A stretch of 64,000 nucleotides of DNA from DATJGF01 sp035495315 (lineage in GTDB: Bacteria; Verrucomicrobiota; Verrucomicrobiia; Limisphaerales; UBA8199): assembly GCA_035495315.1 (NCBI GenBank), contig DATJGF010000162.1, forward strand, positions 1 to 64,000. The letters run 5' to 3'. Positions 52,569 through 60,774 of the stretch are shown here, one piece after another. How positions within the stretch are numbered: position 1 is the stretch's first letter; every line of letters begins with the position of its first letter. The position numbers and the translations under genes are program-made. Under the pieces are notes generated by a model. It was not told the DNA's origin, searched no databases, and saw only the letters and a program-made list of their open reading frames with translations.

Positions 52569-53174
52569 TTATGGGGACTGACTGCCTGAGTCCCCCGCAC
52601 CAGCTGAAGCCGACTGCGCTTCCAGCCCCAATTCCTTCCCCACGGTCTGCATTGCCGTAATCACGTTTTGGATGTGTTCGTCCAAAGCCAACCCAAGCAG
52701 TTGCGCACCGGCCTCGATATCCTCGCGCTTCACTGCCGCGGCGAACGATTTTTGCTTCATCTTTTTGCGCACACTGCTGGCGCTCATGCCCGCCAATTTT
52801 TCCGGCCGGACATACGCCACCGCCGTCACAAAACCACAAAGTTCGTCGACCGCGAACAAAGTCTTTCGTATCGGACGATCGCGCGGATACTCGGCCTGGT
52901 TCCAATCGGCGTGGGAAAGGATCGCGCCCACTATCTGCTCATCAACTCCGCGCTCGCGCAAGATACGCGCTCCTTCACGCGTGTGGTCCGGCGGATTAGG
53001 CCAGCGTTCGTAATCGAAATCGTGCAAGAGACCCGTCGCACCCCAAAGCTCAGGATCCTCGCCAAAATGCGTCGCGTAATGCCGCATCGCCGCTTCCACC
53101 GCAAACGCGTGTTTGAGCAGCGACTCAGACTGCGTGTATTCCTTTAATAGAGTTAATGCCAGTTCACGATTCAT
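52569..53174 (-). CDS. HD-domain phosphohydrolase-like protein
   Basis: 201 residues. The HD signature is H22 in LLKHAFAVEAAMRHYA, then the tandem pair at 51-52 in ATGLLHDFDYERWPNPPDHT, and AILSHADW. The pattern matches HDIG/HD hydrolases acting on nucleotide or phosphate esters with a metal. The last 25 residues are low complexity. No binding partner or substrate domain is fused, and the gene stands alone, so function is open. The ATG at 53174 is well placed; a family B repeat begins 42 bp upstream. Confidence 0.85.
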   Translation of the reverse strand: MNRELALTLLKEYTQSESLLKHAFAVEAAMRHYATHFGEDPELWGATGLLHDFDYERWPNPPDHTREGARILRERGVDEQIVGAILSHADWNQAEYPRDRPIRKTLFAVDELCGFVTAVAYVRPEKLAGMSASSVRKKMKQKSFAAAVKREDIEAGAQLLGLALDEHIQNVITAMQTVGKELGLEAQSASAGAGDSGSQSP

Positions 53175-53216
53175 GCGATGGGTCGACGTTGTTTAACTTG
53201 CGTTGATACCATGAAC

Positions 53217-53302
53217 TGTAGGAGACGACGTAAGGAGACTCTGATCGGTCCGATCTTCTGCCAACTGCGCTTGATCAGAGTCTCCTTACGTCGTCTCCTA
53301 CA
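53217..53302. repeat. Dispersed repeat family B, perfect 30-bp inverted repeat
   Basis: The arms at 53217-53246 and 53273-53302 are exact reverse complements over 30 bp (core TGTAGGAGACGACGTAAGGA) with a 26-nt loop. This is the best-preserved copy in the window. It sits between the HD and FG-GAP genes. Confidence 0.95.
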
Positions 53303-53487
53303 AGATTCATGCGAAGAAATAAGGCGCAAGGTATTGCTGGAGTCGAAACGACAAACATCAAACAGGAAAATTGCGGAGAAAAATATATTTCTGTCCGGGA
53401 ATTTTTCTGTCCTGAGCTCTAGCGCCGCGGTTCGTAGCATTTTAATTCCAATTTGTTTTCGGGCTTCGGATTTCGGATTTCGGCTCG

Positions 53488-54681
53488 CTATTGACTTCCT
53501 TCATTGAAATAAATCTTCACGTTCTTCGTCGCCCGACCGGAGGCCACCACGTCCAGCTTGCCGTCGCCATTCAGATCCGCCAGACAAAGGTCCTCGCAAG
53601 CCATCGCGTTGTCGTCCAGCAGAGTCTGGGACCATTCCTTCCCCTGCTTGTCACGAGGCATGTAAACCTTGATGCCCACTTTCCCTTGAGCATCCTGCCC
53701 GCGCCAACCAACAACGACCTGATCGAAACCGGCACCCAACATGTCGCCGCAGGCCACCGCATGGCCTTCTTTGAGTGAGGAATCAATCACGTGCCGGTGC
53801 CATAGTCCGCCACCACCGCCCTCCGGCATTGTATAGATCACCACTTGGTTTCCGTGCATCGGTTCAACCGTTGCAAGAAATTTCTGACCGTCGGGCAGTT
53901 TGCCGTCACGCACCTCGCCCGCGCCGGCAAACCCGGATTCCGAACTGTTGGTCCCCGCCAACTGGTCCGACTTCCACCCGTTTTTCTCCTCGATGAAATG
54001 GAAAACGCCCTCTTTGCCGGCTACCAGGAGCTCGGCCTTCTCCGGTTGGTTCCAGTGAACCGGGTTCAAATTATGCGTCATGTGCAGGGAGTCATTGACG
54101 ACTTGGGTGCCCCACGGCTGGCGAACTTCAGCGGGCATCTTGTATCGCAGGATTTTGACCCCAGCACCTTCGCCGTTTTTGTTACCCCGCCCGTGGAGAG
54201 GAACCATGACGAGATCAAAACCGCCCGCGGCGTTCTGTATCCAACGCATGCGATGCACGGTCGGCTCGTGCGGCAGGCGCACCGGTTCCCACCGCGTTGT
54301 CCGATCAGCCGGTGGAATGAGATAAAACACCGCGCCACTATTGACCGTGTCTCCGGGATTCCACTCCGCACCTACGGCGACCTCAGCCTTCCCATCCTTA
54401 TTGATATCCGCCGCCGCAATGCAGACGTCGTCCTGTGGCGTCAGGTTTTCAGCAATGACAAATTTTTCCCAACCGGGATTTCGGTACCAGACAATCTGCT
54501 TTTTATCGACCACCAGAATGTCTGGTTTTTGATCGCCATCCACATCAGCAACCGTCACCGCGTAGCCTATCGCGATCTTCGAATCAATCTCTACCGTTCG
54601 AAATTTCGGCAGCGCCAACTCGGAGCCGCTCAAAACCATGCTGGAGCATAGAGTTGCCACAACAACAACACTGGGTTTCAT
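53488..54681 (-). CDS. Exported FG-GAP/VCBS-repeat protein
   Basis: 397 residues from the ATG at 54681 (MKPSVVVVATLCSSMVLSGS), with a signal peptide of about 25 residues. The body holds calcium-binding propeller repeats, for example VADVDGDQKPDILVV, AADINKDGKAEVAVG and LADLNGDGKLDVVASG, the last being the clearest FG-GAP end. Similar proteins in this phylum are exported and often linked to polysaccharide binding or unknown functions. No enzyme domain is fused. It stands alone on the minus strand. Confidence 0.85.
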   Translation of the reverse strand: MKPSVVVVATLCSSMVLSGSELALPKFRTVEIDSKIAIGYAVTVADVDGDQKPDILVVDKKQIVWYRNPGWEKFVIAENLTPQDDVCIAAADINKDGKAEVAVGAEWNPGDTVNSGAVFYLIPPADRTTRWEPVRLPHEPTVHRMRWIQNAAGGFDLVMVPLHGRGNKNGEGAGVKILRYKMPAEVRQPWGTQVVNDSLHMTHNLNPVHWNQPEKAELLVAGKEGVFHFIEEKNGWKSDQLAGTNSSESGFAGAGEVRDGKLPDGQKFLATVEPMHGNQVVIYTMPEGGGGGLWHRHVIDSSLKEGHAVACGDMLGAGFDQVVVGWRGQDAQGKVGIKVYMPRDKQGKEWSQTLLDDNAMACEDLCLADLNGDGKLDVVASGRATKNVKIYFNEGSQ

Positions 54682-54828
54682 ACAGGTAGAGCTAAGGCAA
54701 TTCCCTCGAAAATGCAAATCGCTGTATACCTAAGGGATTGAATAATGCAGCCCAGGGTTGCGAGGAACGAGCTACCCTGGGTCACGTTACCCAACGATCA
54801 GCCCCAACCACGAAAAGGATTCCATCGC

Positions 54829-56091
54829 CTATGACAAATATGGAATCGTGAGCGGACCTTGCGGTAAAACCCCAACCCGCGCGCCGTTCTCATTGGAGCT
54901 CAACAACTCCTTTACGGTTTCGCCAATGTTACGACAGGGCACCAGGTGTGCGGCGCGAACCACCTCGTCCGGCAAAGAGCTGTAGAGCAGCACTCGACTG
55001 GTCCGTTGAATCAGCCCTTGGATTTGTGCCTGCCACTGTTCCGGCACACAACTACCGGACCTCGCCAGACCGTCCAAAATCTGTTCCGGACTCGCCGCCC
55101 CTCGCAAAATTCGATCAAAGCTCGACTTGAACGGAACCCCGTCACGGCATTCGCAAGCCAGGATCACCGTGCCACCCGGCTTGACCACTCGCGCCCCGGC
55201 ACTCATTCCTTTGACTCCTTGATACAGGTTCTGATCAAGCGGATAACCACTGTTGCTTGTGACTACAATGTCGAAAGGCGCCTCGACTTTCTGCATCGCC
55301 GATTTCCTCACGAATTCGCAACCAACTGCATGCGCCCCAATCAAGTCACCGGAAAAAACGCCCGTGATCTCGCGGTTTTCATTCAACGTCACGTTCATCA
55401 GAAAACTCGGCCCCGCCCTCAGGGCAATGTCCCGCATCTCTTCCCAAATCGGATTGCCTCGCGTCTTGCCGAACGTGGCTTTGGGATCACTGATGTTGCT
55501 CGTCCCGTGATTGCTCATGATCGTCTTGAGCCCTGCCACGCCGGGCATAACCCCTTTAGGTCCGCCGCTAAAGCCGGCGAAGAAATGCGGTTCGATAAAG
55601 CCGGTCACGATGCGCACGTCGGCCTCCACAAAACGGCGATTGAGCAACGCAGGTGTCCCATCGCGAGTCGTGCCCAGGGCAACAAGTTCGGCCGCGTTCT
55701 CCGCCTCATGATTTACAACCCGGTACCGCCGCGTCACGGCGGGTGTCACCATCTCATCGAGTTCCGCCGCCGTATTGTGGCGATGCCCACCCAACGCATT
55801 GAGCAATGTAATGTTTCCCGGCGGGACCTCCGCCAGGTATTCCAGCAGCCAGGGAATCAACCGCTCATTGGGCGTCGCCCGCGTGATATCCGTGAACACG
55901 ACGCACACGTGATTTCCAGACTTTATCCAATCGCGCAAAGGGCGCGCCTCGATCGGGTTCCCCAACGCCTCGATCACCGTGCGCCTCTCATCCTTCAAAC
56001 CTGGCAAGAACGACGGCTTGATCACCGTCGTCTGTTGCTCCGGCAAATCAACCTCGAGACATCCTTCCCCATATGCAAGTTGGACATTCAT
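54829..56091 (-). CDS. larA: LarA-family nickel-pincer racemase/epimerase
   Basis: 420 residues. The four residues known from Lactobacillus LarA are in place with a constant offset: H103 in LNALGGHRHN, H169 in IEPHFFAGFSGGPKG, K179 in GGPKGVM and H195 in MSNHGTSN. LarA proteins interconvert 2-hydroxyacids using a nickel-pincer nucleotide cofactor made by LarB, LarC and LarE. Those genes are not in the window. The substrate may be another 2-hydroxyacid, as LarA paralogues are diverse. A prepilin-like gene precedes it by 81 bp on the same strand. Confidence 0.9.
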   Translation of the reverse strand: MNVQLAYGEGCLEVDLPEQQTTVIKPSFLPGLKDERRTVIEALGNPIEARPLRDWIKSGNHVCVVFTDITRATPNERLIPWLLEYLAEVPPGNITLLNALGGHRHNTAAELDEMVTPAVTRRYRVVNHEAENAAELVALGTTRDGTPALLNRRFVEADVRIVTGFIEPHFFAGFSGGPKGVMPGVAGLKTIMSNHGTSNISDPKATFGKTRGNPIWEEMRDIALRAGPSFLMNVTLNENREITGVFSGDLIGAHAVGCEFVRKSAMQKVEAPFDIVVTSNSGYPLDQNLYQGVKGMSAGARVVKPGGTVILACECRDGVPFKSSFDRILRGAASPEQILDGLARSGSCVPEQWQAQIQGLIQRTSRVLLYSSLPDEVVRAAHLVPCRNIGETVKELLSSNENGARVGVLPQGPLTIPYLS

Positions 56092-56172
56092 TTCATGAAA
56101 GTGGTCGTCGCGTCATTTCTCGCCCCGTTGCACGAAGATAGCTCGGCTCATCCAACTTCCTGGGGCGCTTTT

Positions 56173-56976
56173 CTAAGGCGCTGGGTCGACCCCACCCCAT
56201 GTTTCCATATGCGGCTCATGATCGTTGTTCCACCTGCAACGTGCGCTATCCGTCGCCACAATCCACTCAGCCTGCTTGTGAAACTCAACGTGCCCGTCGC
56301 AGAAAAGACCGTTGGCTCCGCCAAGGTGGCGCGAAGCAGGAATTCCCGTTGCCGACGCACCCGTTTCGAACCAAACAAATCGGTTTGTGCCGTGCGGCGA
56401 GAGGCAAATGGCGCCAGTAAAAACATCCCCATAAGCAATCATTTCAGCGGGGCATACAACCGTTTCTTCGTGTACCTCCCTGGGCTGCGTTCCGACAGCC
56501 AGTCCTAGGCCCAGGTCCACAGAATTAGCCGTGCCATTTCCGTTTAGCGCATAACCCGACAGCCGGTCGTCATCCCCAATTGGGTAAGTGTGACGTATCG
56601 GACAATCCTCCTGCACCGGACAATAGAAGATTTTGTGGTTTTGGCTCAAGTAAGGCATCAGAGAACCACTTTCCATTACCGATTCCCCCTGCATCGAAAC
56701 TGAACTGACACTCATCTCCCAATTGATCGGATACCGCCGGAAATCGGCCAAATACATCTGCGCCGCCAGGCCGATTTGATGCAAGTTGCTCCGGCAAGCC
56801 GTGCTCGACGCTGAAGCTTTCGCTCGCGACAGTGACGGAAAAAGAAACGCAGCCAGCAGCGCAATGACGGCGATTACCACCAGCAGTTCTATCAATGTGA
56901 ACGCAAAGCCTCGCCCGGGCTCCGGATTCTCACCGAAGCTGATGGCGTGCCCTCGATTACCGCCGGGCTGTCGCAT
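56173..56976 (-). CDS. Prepilin-like exported protein (N-terminal methylation motif, H-X9-DG tail)
   Basis: 267 residues from the ATG at 56976. A hydrophobic signal begins at about residue 25 as FTLIELLVVIAVIALLAAFL, the type IV pilin/pseudopilin helix cut by a prepilin peptidase. The C-terminal region has CRSNLHQIGLAAQMYLADF, YCPVQEDC and the H-X9-DG element HLGGANGLFCDGHVEF. This family is greatly expanded in Planctomycetes and Verrucomicrobia and is usually secreted or surface-located. It probably has no enzymatic activity. LarA follows by 81 bp on the same strand; co-expression is possible but not evident. Confidence 0.92.
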   Translation of the reverse strand: MRQPGGNRGHAISFGENPEPGRGFAFTLIELLVVIAVIALLAAFLFPSLSRAKASASSTACRSNLHQIGLAAQMYLADFRRYPINWEMSVSSVSMQGESVMESGSLMPYLSQNHKIFYCPVQEDCPIRHTYPIGDDDRLSGYALNGNGTANSVDLGLGLAVGTQPREVHEETVVCPAEMIAYGDVFTGAICLSPHGTNRFVWFETGASATGIPASRHLGGANGLFCDGHVEFHKQAEWIVATDSARCRWNNDHEPHMETWGGVDPAP

Positions 56977-57360
56977 AGCGCTCTCCTGCTCTCGCGAGTT
57001 TACCTCGTCACCACCACAATGCAACACGACACGCAGCCCAATAGGCAAAGTCTGTGAATTTAATAACAAATCACCCTTCTCTGGCCTGCCGACTTTACTC
57101 GTCCTCGTCGTCGTCCTAGTTCTCGCAACGAATCAGAGTACCGCAAACGGGGATCGTGATCTCTTGATGCTTTCGGTGTGTATCAGAGATGATGCACAGT
57201 GACGCCATTGAACTTGATGTCCCTCGCATTCACTCGACCTTCCTCTGCCTTCTCTTGGCGTCTCTGCCCTTAGCGAGTCCCACTTGACTTTTTCTGACCC
57301 TGAAATTACTCCTCCGATCCCCGTATTTTGAACGAATCGACCGCCAAGCTTGACTGTTAT
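56977..57360. other. Divergent intergenic region upstream of htrA
   Basis: About 380 bp between the prepilin-like gene (minus) and the HtrA gene (plus). No ORF with family signals and no strong -35/-10 pair was found. Short repeats with CTCTGCC-type cores occur near 57245 but are too short to assign. Confidence 0.45.
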
Positions 57361-58833
57361 ATGTCTGTGAACCTTAGGAACCAATTGCCTCAAACGAATG
57401 TCGAGCCGCAGGCGTCACAAGCGCCGGAACGGCTTGTTATCAATTCCTCTTTCTGCCCTTTCTCTTTACGAAAGCCGCTCACGCGAACGGCGCAGTATCT
57501 CGCCAGGCTTCTATTCTTCAGCACGGCCGTGACTTTGTTCGCCGCTGAGCCCGACATCCGCCGGGACGCCGCCGTCATCGCCACCGAACAGGTCATTCCC
57601 TGCGTCGTCAACATCGCCACCGAGACGGTCATCGAATACCACGAGTGGTATGATGACCTGCTTCGTCAGTTCTATGGCTGGCCAAATACGCCTGTTCGCC
57701 AGGAGAAATCCATCAGCCTCGGCTCCGGAGTCATCGTGGACGAAGAGGGTTACGTCCTTACCAACTTCCATGTCGTCCGCCGCGCCAACCGGATCCAGGT
57801 CAAGCTCTGGGACGGCCGCGAGTACGATGCCGACGCCGTCATGACCACCGAGTCGAGCGATGTCGCCCTCCTTAAACTCAAGACAAAACCCGGCGAAAAA
57901 TTCAAAGCAATCCGGTTCGCGCCGGACGATGACCTGCTTTTAGGAGAAACCGTATTGGCGGTCGGAAATCCCTACGGCCTGGGAGGCGCCGTCACCAAGG
58001 GTATCTTGAGCTCGAAAAATCGGCGGCCGTCGACCGGCAAAGAGCCATTGGATGTCGAGGATTGGCTGCAGACCGACGCAGCGATTAATCCCGGCAACAG
58101 CGGCGGCCCCCTGGTCAACCTCCGGGGAGAGTTAATCGGGTTGAATGTCGCGGTTTATCTCGATGAACGTGGGCAGCGCGGCCCCGGCGTCGGGTTCTCA
58201 ATTCCCGTAAAGCAGGTTTCCGCAGCTTTGTCGCGATACTTCACCCCCGAGCAGACTGACTCGCTCTGGTTCGGGGCACAGGTTAAATCCGGGCCAGGAC
58301 CGCTGGTCGTCACCTCGGTGCAGGCCGGCAGTCCCGCCGCCAGGGCGGGACTGCAAGCCGGGGATCAACTCCTCCAAATCAATGCAGAAAAACCGCAAAG
58401 CCTTATTGCCGTCAACCGCTTGCTCGTGAGCGAAGCCGAAAAGCCCGTCGCTATTGCCATCGCCCGCGGCAGCGACCACAAAACCGTTAAGGTCCGCCTG
58501 ATGCCGCTGGAGGATCTCATCCGCCAGAAACTCGGGCTAACATTATTGGAGGCGACGCCGCGAACCGCCCAGCGCCTCGGCATACGTCCCGGGGAAGGTT
58601 TATTCGTCGAAGAGGTCGAAAAAGGCGGGCCGGCGGACCAGGCGCAATTGCAGCGGGGCTACATCGTGACGGCAATTGAAGGCCAGAAAGCGACTCATCC
58701 AAGAATCGTGGCGGTCGCGCTCGCCGAACTCAAGAAAGGGGATGCCGCCCACCTGATGGTCATCGTCCCGCGCCGCATCGGCAGCAGCTTCGTCGAATTC
58801 CATCAAGGCACAGTCGAAGTTGAAGTCCGCTGA
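57361..58833 (+). CDS. HtrA/DegP-like serine protease with two PDZ domains
   Basis: 490 residues from the ATG at 57361; a TTG 11 codons upstream is less likely. A hydrophobic export segment lies at about 48-62 (ARLLFFSTAVTLFAA), after an unusually long 45-residue lead. The catalytic triad is H137 in YVLTNFHVV, D167 in SSDVALLK and S247 in INPGNSGGPLVNL. Two PDZ domains follow at about 280-370 and 395-475, with SVQAGSPAARAGLQAGDQLL and GEGLFVEEVEKGGPADQAQL. HtrA proteases degrade misfolded proteins in the periplasm. It is single and not next to the ECF modules. Confidence 0.93.
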   Translation: MSVNLRNQLPQTNVEPQASQAPERLVINSSFCPFSLRKPLTRTAQYLARLLFFSTAVTLFAAEPDIRRDAAVIATEQVIPCVVNIATETVIEYHEWYDDLLRQFYGWPNTPVRQEKSISLGSGVIVDEEGYVLTNFHVVRRANRIQVKLWDGREYDADAVMTTESSDVALLKLKTKPGEKFKAIRFAPDDDLLLGETVLAVGNPYGLGGAVTKGILSSKNRRPSTGKEPLDVEDWLQTDAAINPGNSGGPLVNLRGELIGLNVAVYLDERGQRGPGVGFSIPVKQVSAALSRYFTPEQTDSLWFGAQVKSGPGPLVVTSVQAGSPAARAGLQAGDQLLQINAEKPQSLIAVNRLLVSEAEKPVAIAIARGSDHKTVKVRLMPLEDLIRQKLGLTLLEATPRTAQRLGIRPGEGLFVEEVEKGGPADQAQLQRGYIVTAIEGQKATHPRIVAVALAELKKGDAAHLMVIVPRRIGSSFVEFHQGTVEVEVR

Positions 58834-58840
58834 CACCCCA

Positions 58841-58930
58841 TTCGGAAGGCCGAGCTCCTCGGGCCCGATTCAATAAAGAATGCAAAATGCAGAGTGCAGA
58901 ATGGCGCCTCGCGGAGCTCGGCCTTCCGAA
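58841..58930. repeat. Dispersed repeat family A, perfect 18-bp inverted repeat
   Basis: The arms TTCGGAAGGCCGAGCTCC (58841-58858) and GGAGCTCGGCCTTCCGAA (58913-58930) are exact complements with a 54-nt loop. The sequence after the right arm (AAAGCGTTTCGCC) resembles the end of the copy at 35808-35942. The repeat lies between htrA and the ABC operon. Confidence 0.9.
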
Positions 58931-59058
58931 AAGCGTTTCGCCAACACACTCTCCGAACGCACCGTTAACATCGTCAGAGTCTTGAAATCTTCGATTGCGG
59001 GAGTTTAGTCTTTCTTTAGTCAGGACCCATTGATTAAACTGCAGTTTGGGTTGCTTCA

Positions 59059-60021
59059 ATGAGCGACGATTTAATGATAGAAGTAACCGGTCTGACCAAG
59101 CGATATGCCGGCCACACTGCGGTGTCGAACATATCGTTTACAGTCAGGCGCGGAGAGATTGTGGGGTTGCTGGGTCCTAATGGAGCCGGCAAGAGCACCA
59201 CGATGCGCATTCTCTCCTGCTATCTCCCCGCCAGCTCCGGCACTGTCCGTGTCGCCGGACTCGATGTCTTCCATCACTCGACCGAAGTCCGCCGGCGTAT
59301 CGGTTATATGCCCGAAAACAACCCGCTTCACTTCGATATGCGCGTGCGGGAATATTTGAAATTTCGCGCGCGGTTGAAGGGATTGAGCCTGAAGCAATCG
59401 CGAACTCGGGTGGATACTGTCATGGAGCAGTGCGGCCTGACCGATGTCGCTCGGCGCATCGTGGGGCAGCTCTCCAAAGGCTATCGCCAGCGTGTCGGCC
59501 TGGCCGACGCCCTGGTGCACGAGCCGGAGCTAATCATCCTGGATGAACCAACCATTGGGCTGGATCCTAACCAGATCCGTTCGGTGCGCCAGCTCATCAA
59601 GAGTCTGGCCAGCAAACATACGGTGTTGATCTCCACTCATATCCTGCCCGAGGCCGAAATGACCTGCAACCGCATGCTCATTCTTTACGAAGGTAAGATC
59701 CTCGCCGCCGATACTCCCGACAATCTCCAGCGCTTGATGAGCAGCAACAGCCAGGTCCTTGCCGAAATCGCCGCGCCAATGGCTGATCTTCAGGAATCCT
59801 GGGCCGCAATGCCCGAAGTCGAAAGTTTCGATGTCGCTGCCGCTGAAGGCGAGTATTATCGCTGCGCATTGACTCCACGCGACGGCCTTGATCTCCGGCC
59901 CCGCATCTTCGAATTGGCAAGACAGCGCGGCTGGGCTTTGCGTGAACTCACCCGCAGCCGCCACTCGCTCGAGGATATTTACGTGCGATTGACCCGGCCG
60001 GACGAGGAGGAAGAACTCTAA
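59059..60021 (+). CDS. ABC transporter ATP-binding protein (GldA-like)
   Basis: 320 residues. Walker A LLGPNGAGKSTTMRIL, signature LSKGYRQRVGLADALVHEPE, Walker B LIILDEPTIGLD and the H-loop TVLISTHILPEAEM are all present. A C-terminal domain of about 90 residues follows. With the ABC-2 permease and the GldG-like protein, which overlap in turn, this is the gliding-type (GldAFG) transporter layout. Gliding is not implied; similar operons with DUF4340 proteins are found in non-gliding bacteria. The substrate is unknown. Confidence 0.92.
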   Translation: MSDDLMIEVTGLTKRYAGHTAVSNISFTVRRGEIVGLLGPNGAGKSTTMRILSCYLPASSGTVRVAGLDVFHHSTEVRRRIGYMPENNPLHFDMRVREYLKFRARLKGLSLKQSRTRVDTVMEQCGLTDVARRIVGQLSKGYRQRVGLADALVHEPELIILDEPTIGLDPNQIRSVRQLIKSLASKHTVLISTHILPEAEMTCNRMLILYEGKILAADTPDNLQRLMSSNSQVLAEIAAPMADLQESWAAMPEVESFDVAAAEGEYYRCALTPRDGLDLRPRIFELARQRGWALRELTRSRHSLEDIYVRLTRPDEEEEL

Positions 60022-60773
60022 TGGGCCCTTACCTGACCCTGATGCGACGTGAATTGTCCGGTTATTTCCTGTCTCTCACCGGCTATGTGATCATCGCGGC
60101 CGCCGTCTTCCTGCTTGGGTTCAGCTTCGTCGTGTTGCTCGTCAATCTGCAACAGGAAGCCACCCCCATGCCGCTTACCGAGCTCTTTTACATCACCCCG
60201 TTCTTTTGGTTCATTCTGCTGCTCTCGACCCCCGTCATCACGATGCGGTTGTTTGCCCAGGAAAAATTCTCCGGCACCTTCGAAACCTTGATGACTGCGC
60301 CGGTCACTGATCTGCAGGTCGTCCTCGCCAAATTCAGTGCCGGATTGGTCTTCTACATTCTCATGTGGTTGCCCCTCCTCGGATGCTTGTTCATTGTCCG
60401 GCACTTCGCCAGCGACCCCGCTGCCCTCGATCCGGGCGCCGTCGCCGGAACCTTCATCGGTATCCTCCTCCTTGGCTGCCTCTTTATTTCGCTCGGTTGC
60501 TGTGCCTCGGCCTTAACCCGCAGTCAGGTCACTGCGGCTATGATCAGCCTCGTCTTCGGCGGCAGCCTCTTCATGATCGGCGTCCTGGCCGACCGCATCC
60601 CGCTGCGTATCACCTGGCAAACCGAAGTGCTGTCGGCCCTCTCCTTTTTCGACCAGATGCACGATTTCGCCCGCGGCGTAGTCGACACCCGCCCCATCGT
60701 GCTCTACTTGAGCCTGACTTTGCTGTTCCTGTTCCTCACCTTGCGGGTCGTCGAAAGCCGACGGTGGAAATAA
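60021..60773 (+). CDS. ABC-2 type permease (GldF-like)
   Basis: 250 residues with six membrane helices in the ABC-2 pattern (LMRRELSGYFLSLTGYVIIA, PLTELFYITPFFWFILLLST, MRLFAQEKFSGTFETLMTAP, ending SLTLLFLFLTLRVVESRRWK). The RRELSGYF N-terminal elbow and the KFSGTFETLMTAPV segment are typical GldF-like marks. It overlaps the ATPase gene (TAATG) and is followed by the GldG-like gene after 1 bp. Confidence 0.9.
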   Translation: MGPYLTLMRRELSGYFLSLTGYVIIAAAVFLLGFSFVVLLVNLQQEATPMPLTELFYITPFFWFILLLSTPVITMRLFAQEKFSGTFETLMTAPVTDLQVVLAKFSAGLVFYILMWLPLLGCLFIVRHFASDPAALDPGAVAGTFIGILLLGCLFISLGCCASALTRSQVTAAMISLVFGGSLFMIGVLADRIPLRITWQTEVLSALSFFDQMHDFARGVVDTRPIVLYLSLTLLFLFLTLRVVESRRWK

Positions 60774-60774
60774 C

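Noticed and set aside
54946..56508. 520-codon open frame on the plus strand
   Set aside because: It lies opposite larA and the prepilin-like gene; its residues are arginine- and proline-rich and show no family signal. It is a shadow of the minus-strand genes.
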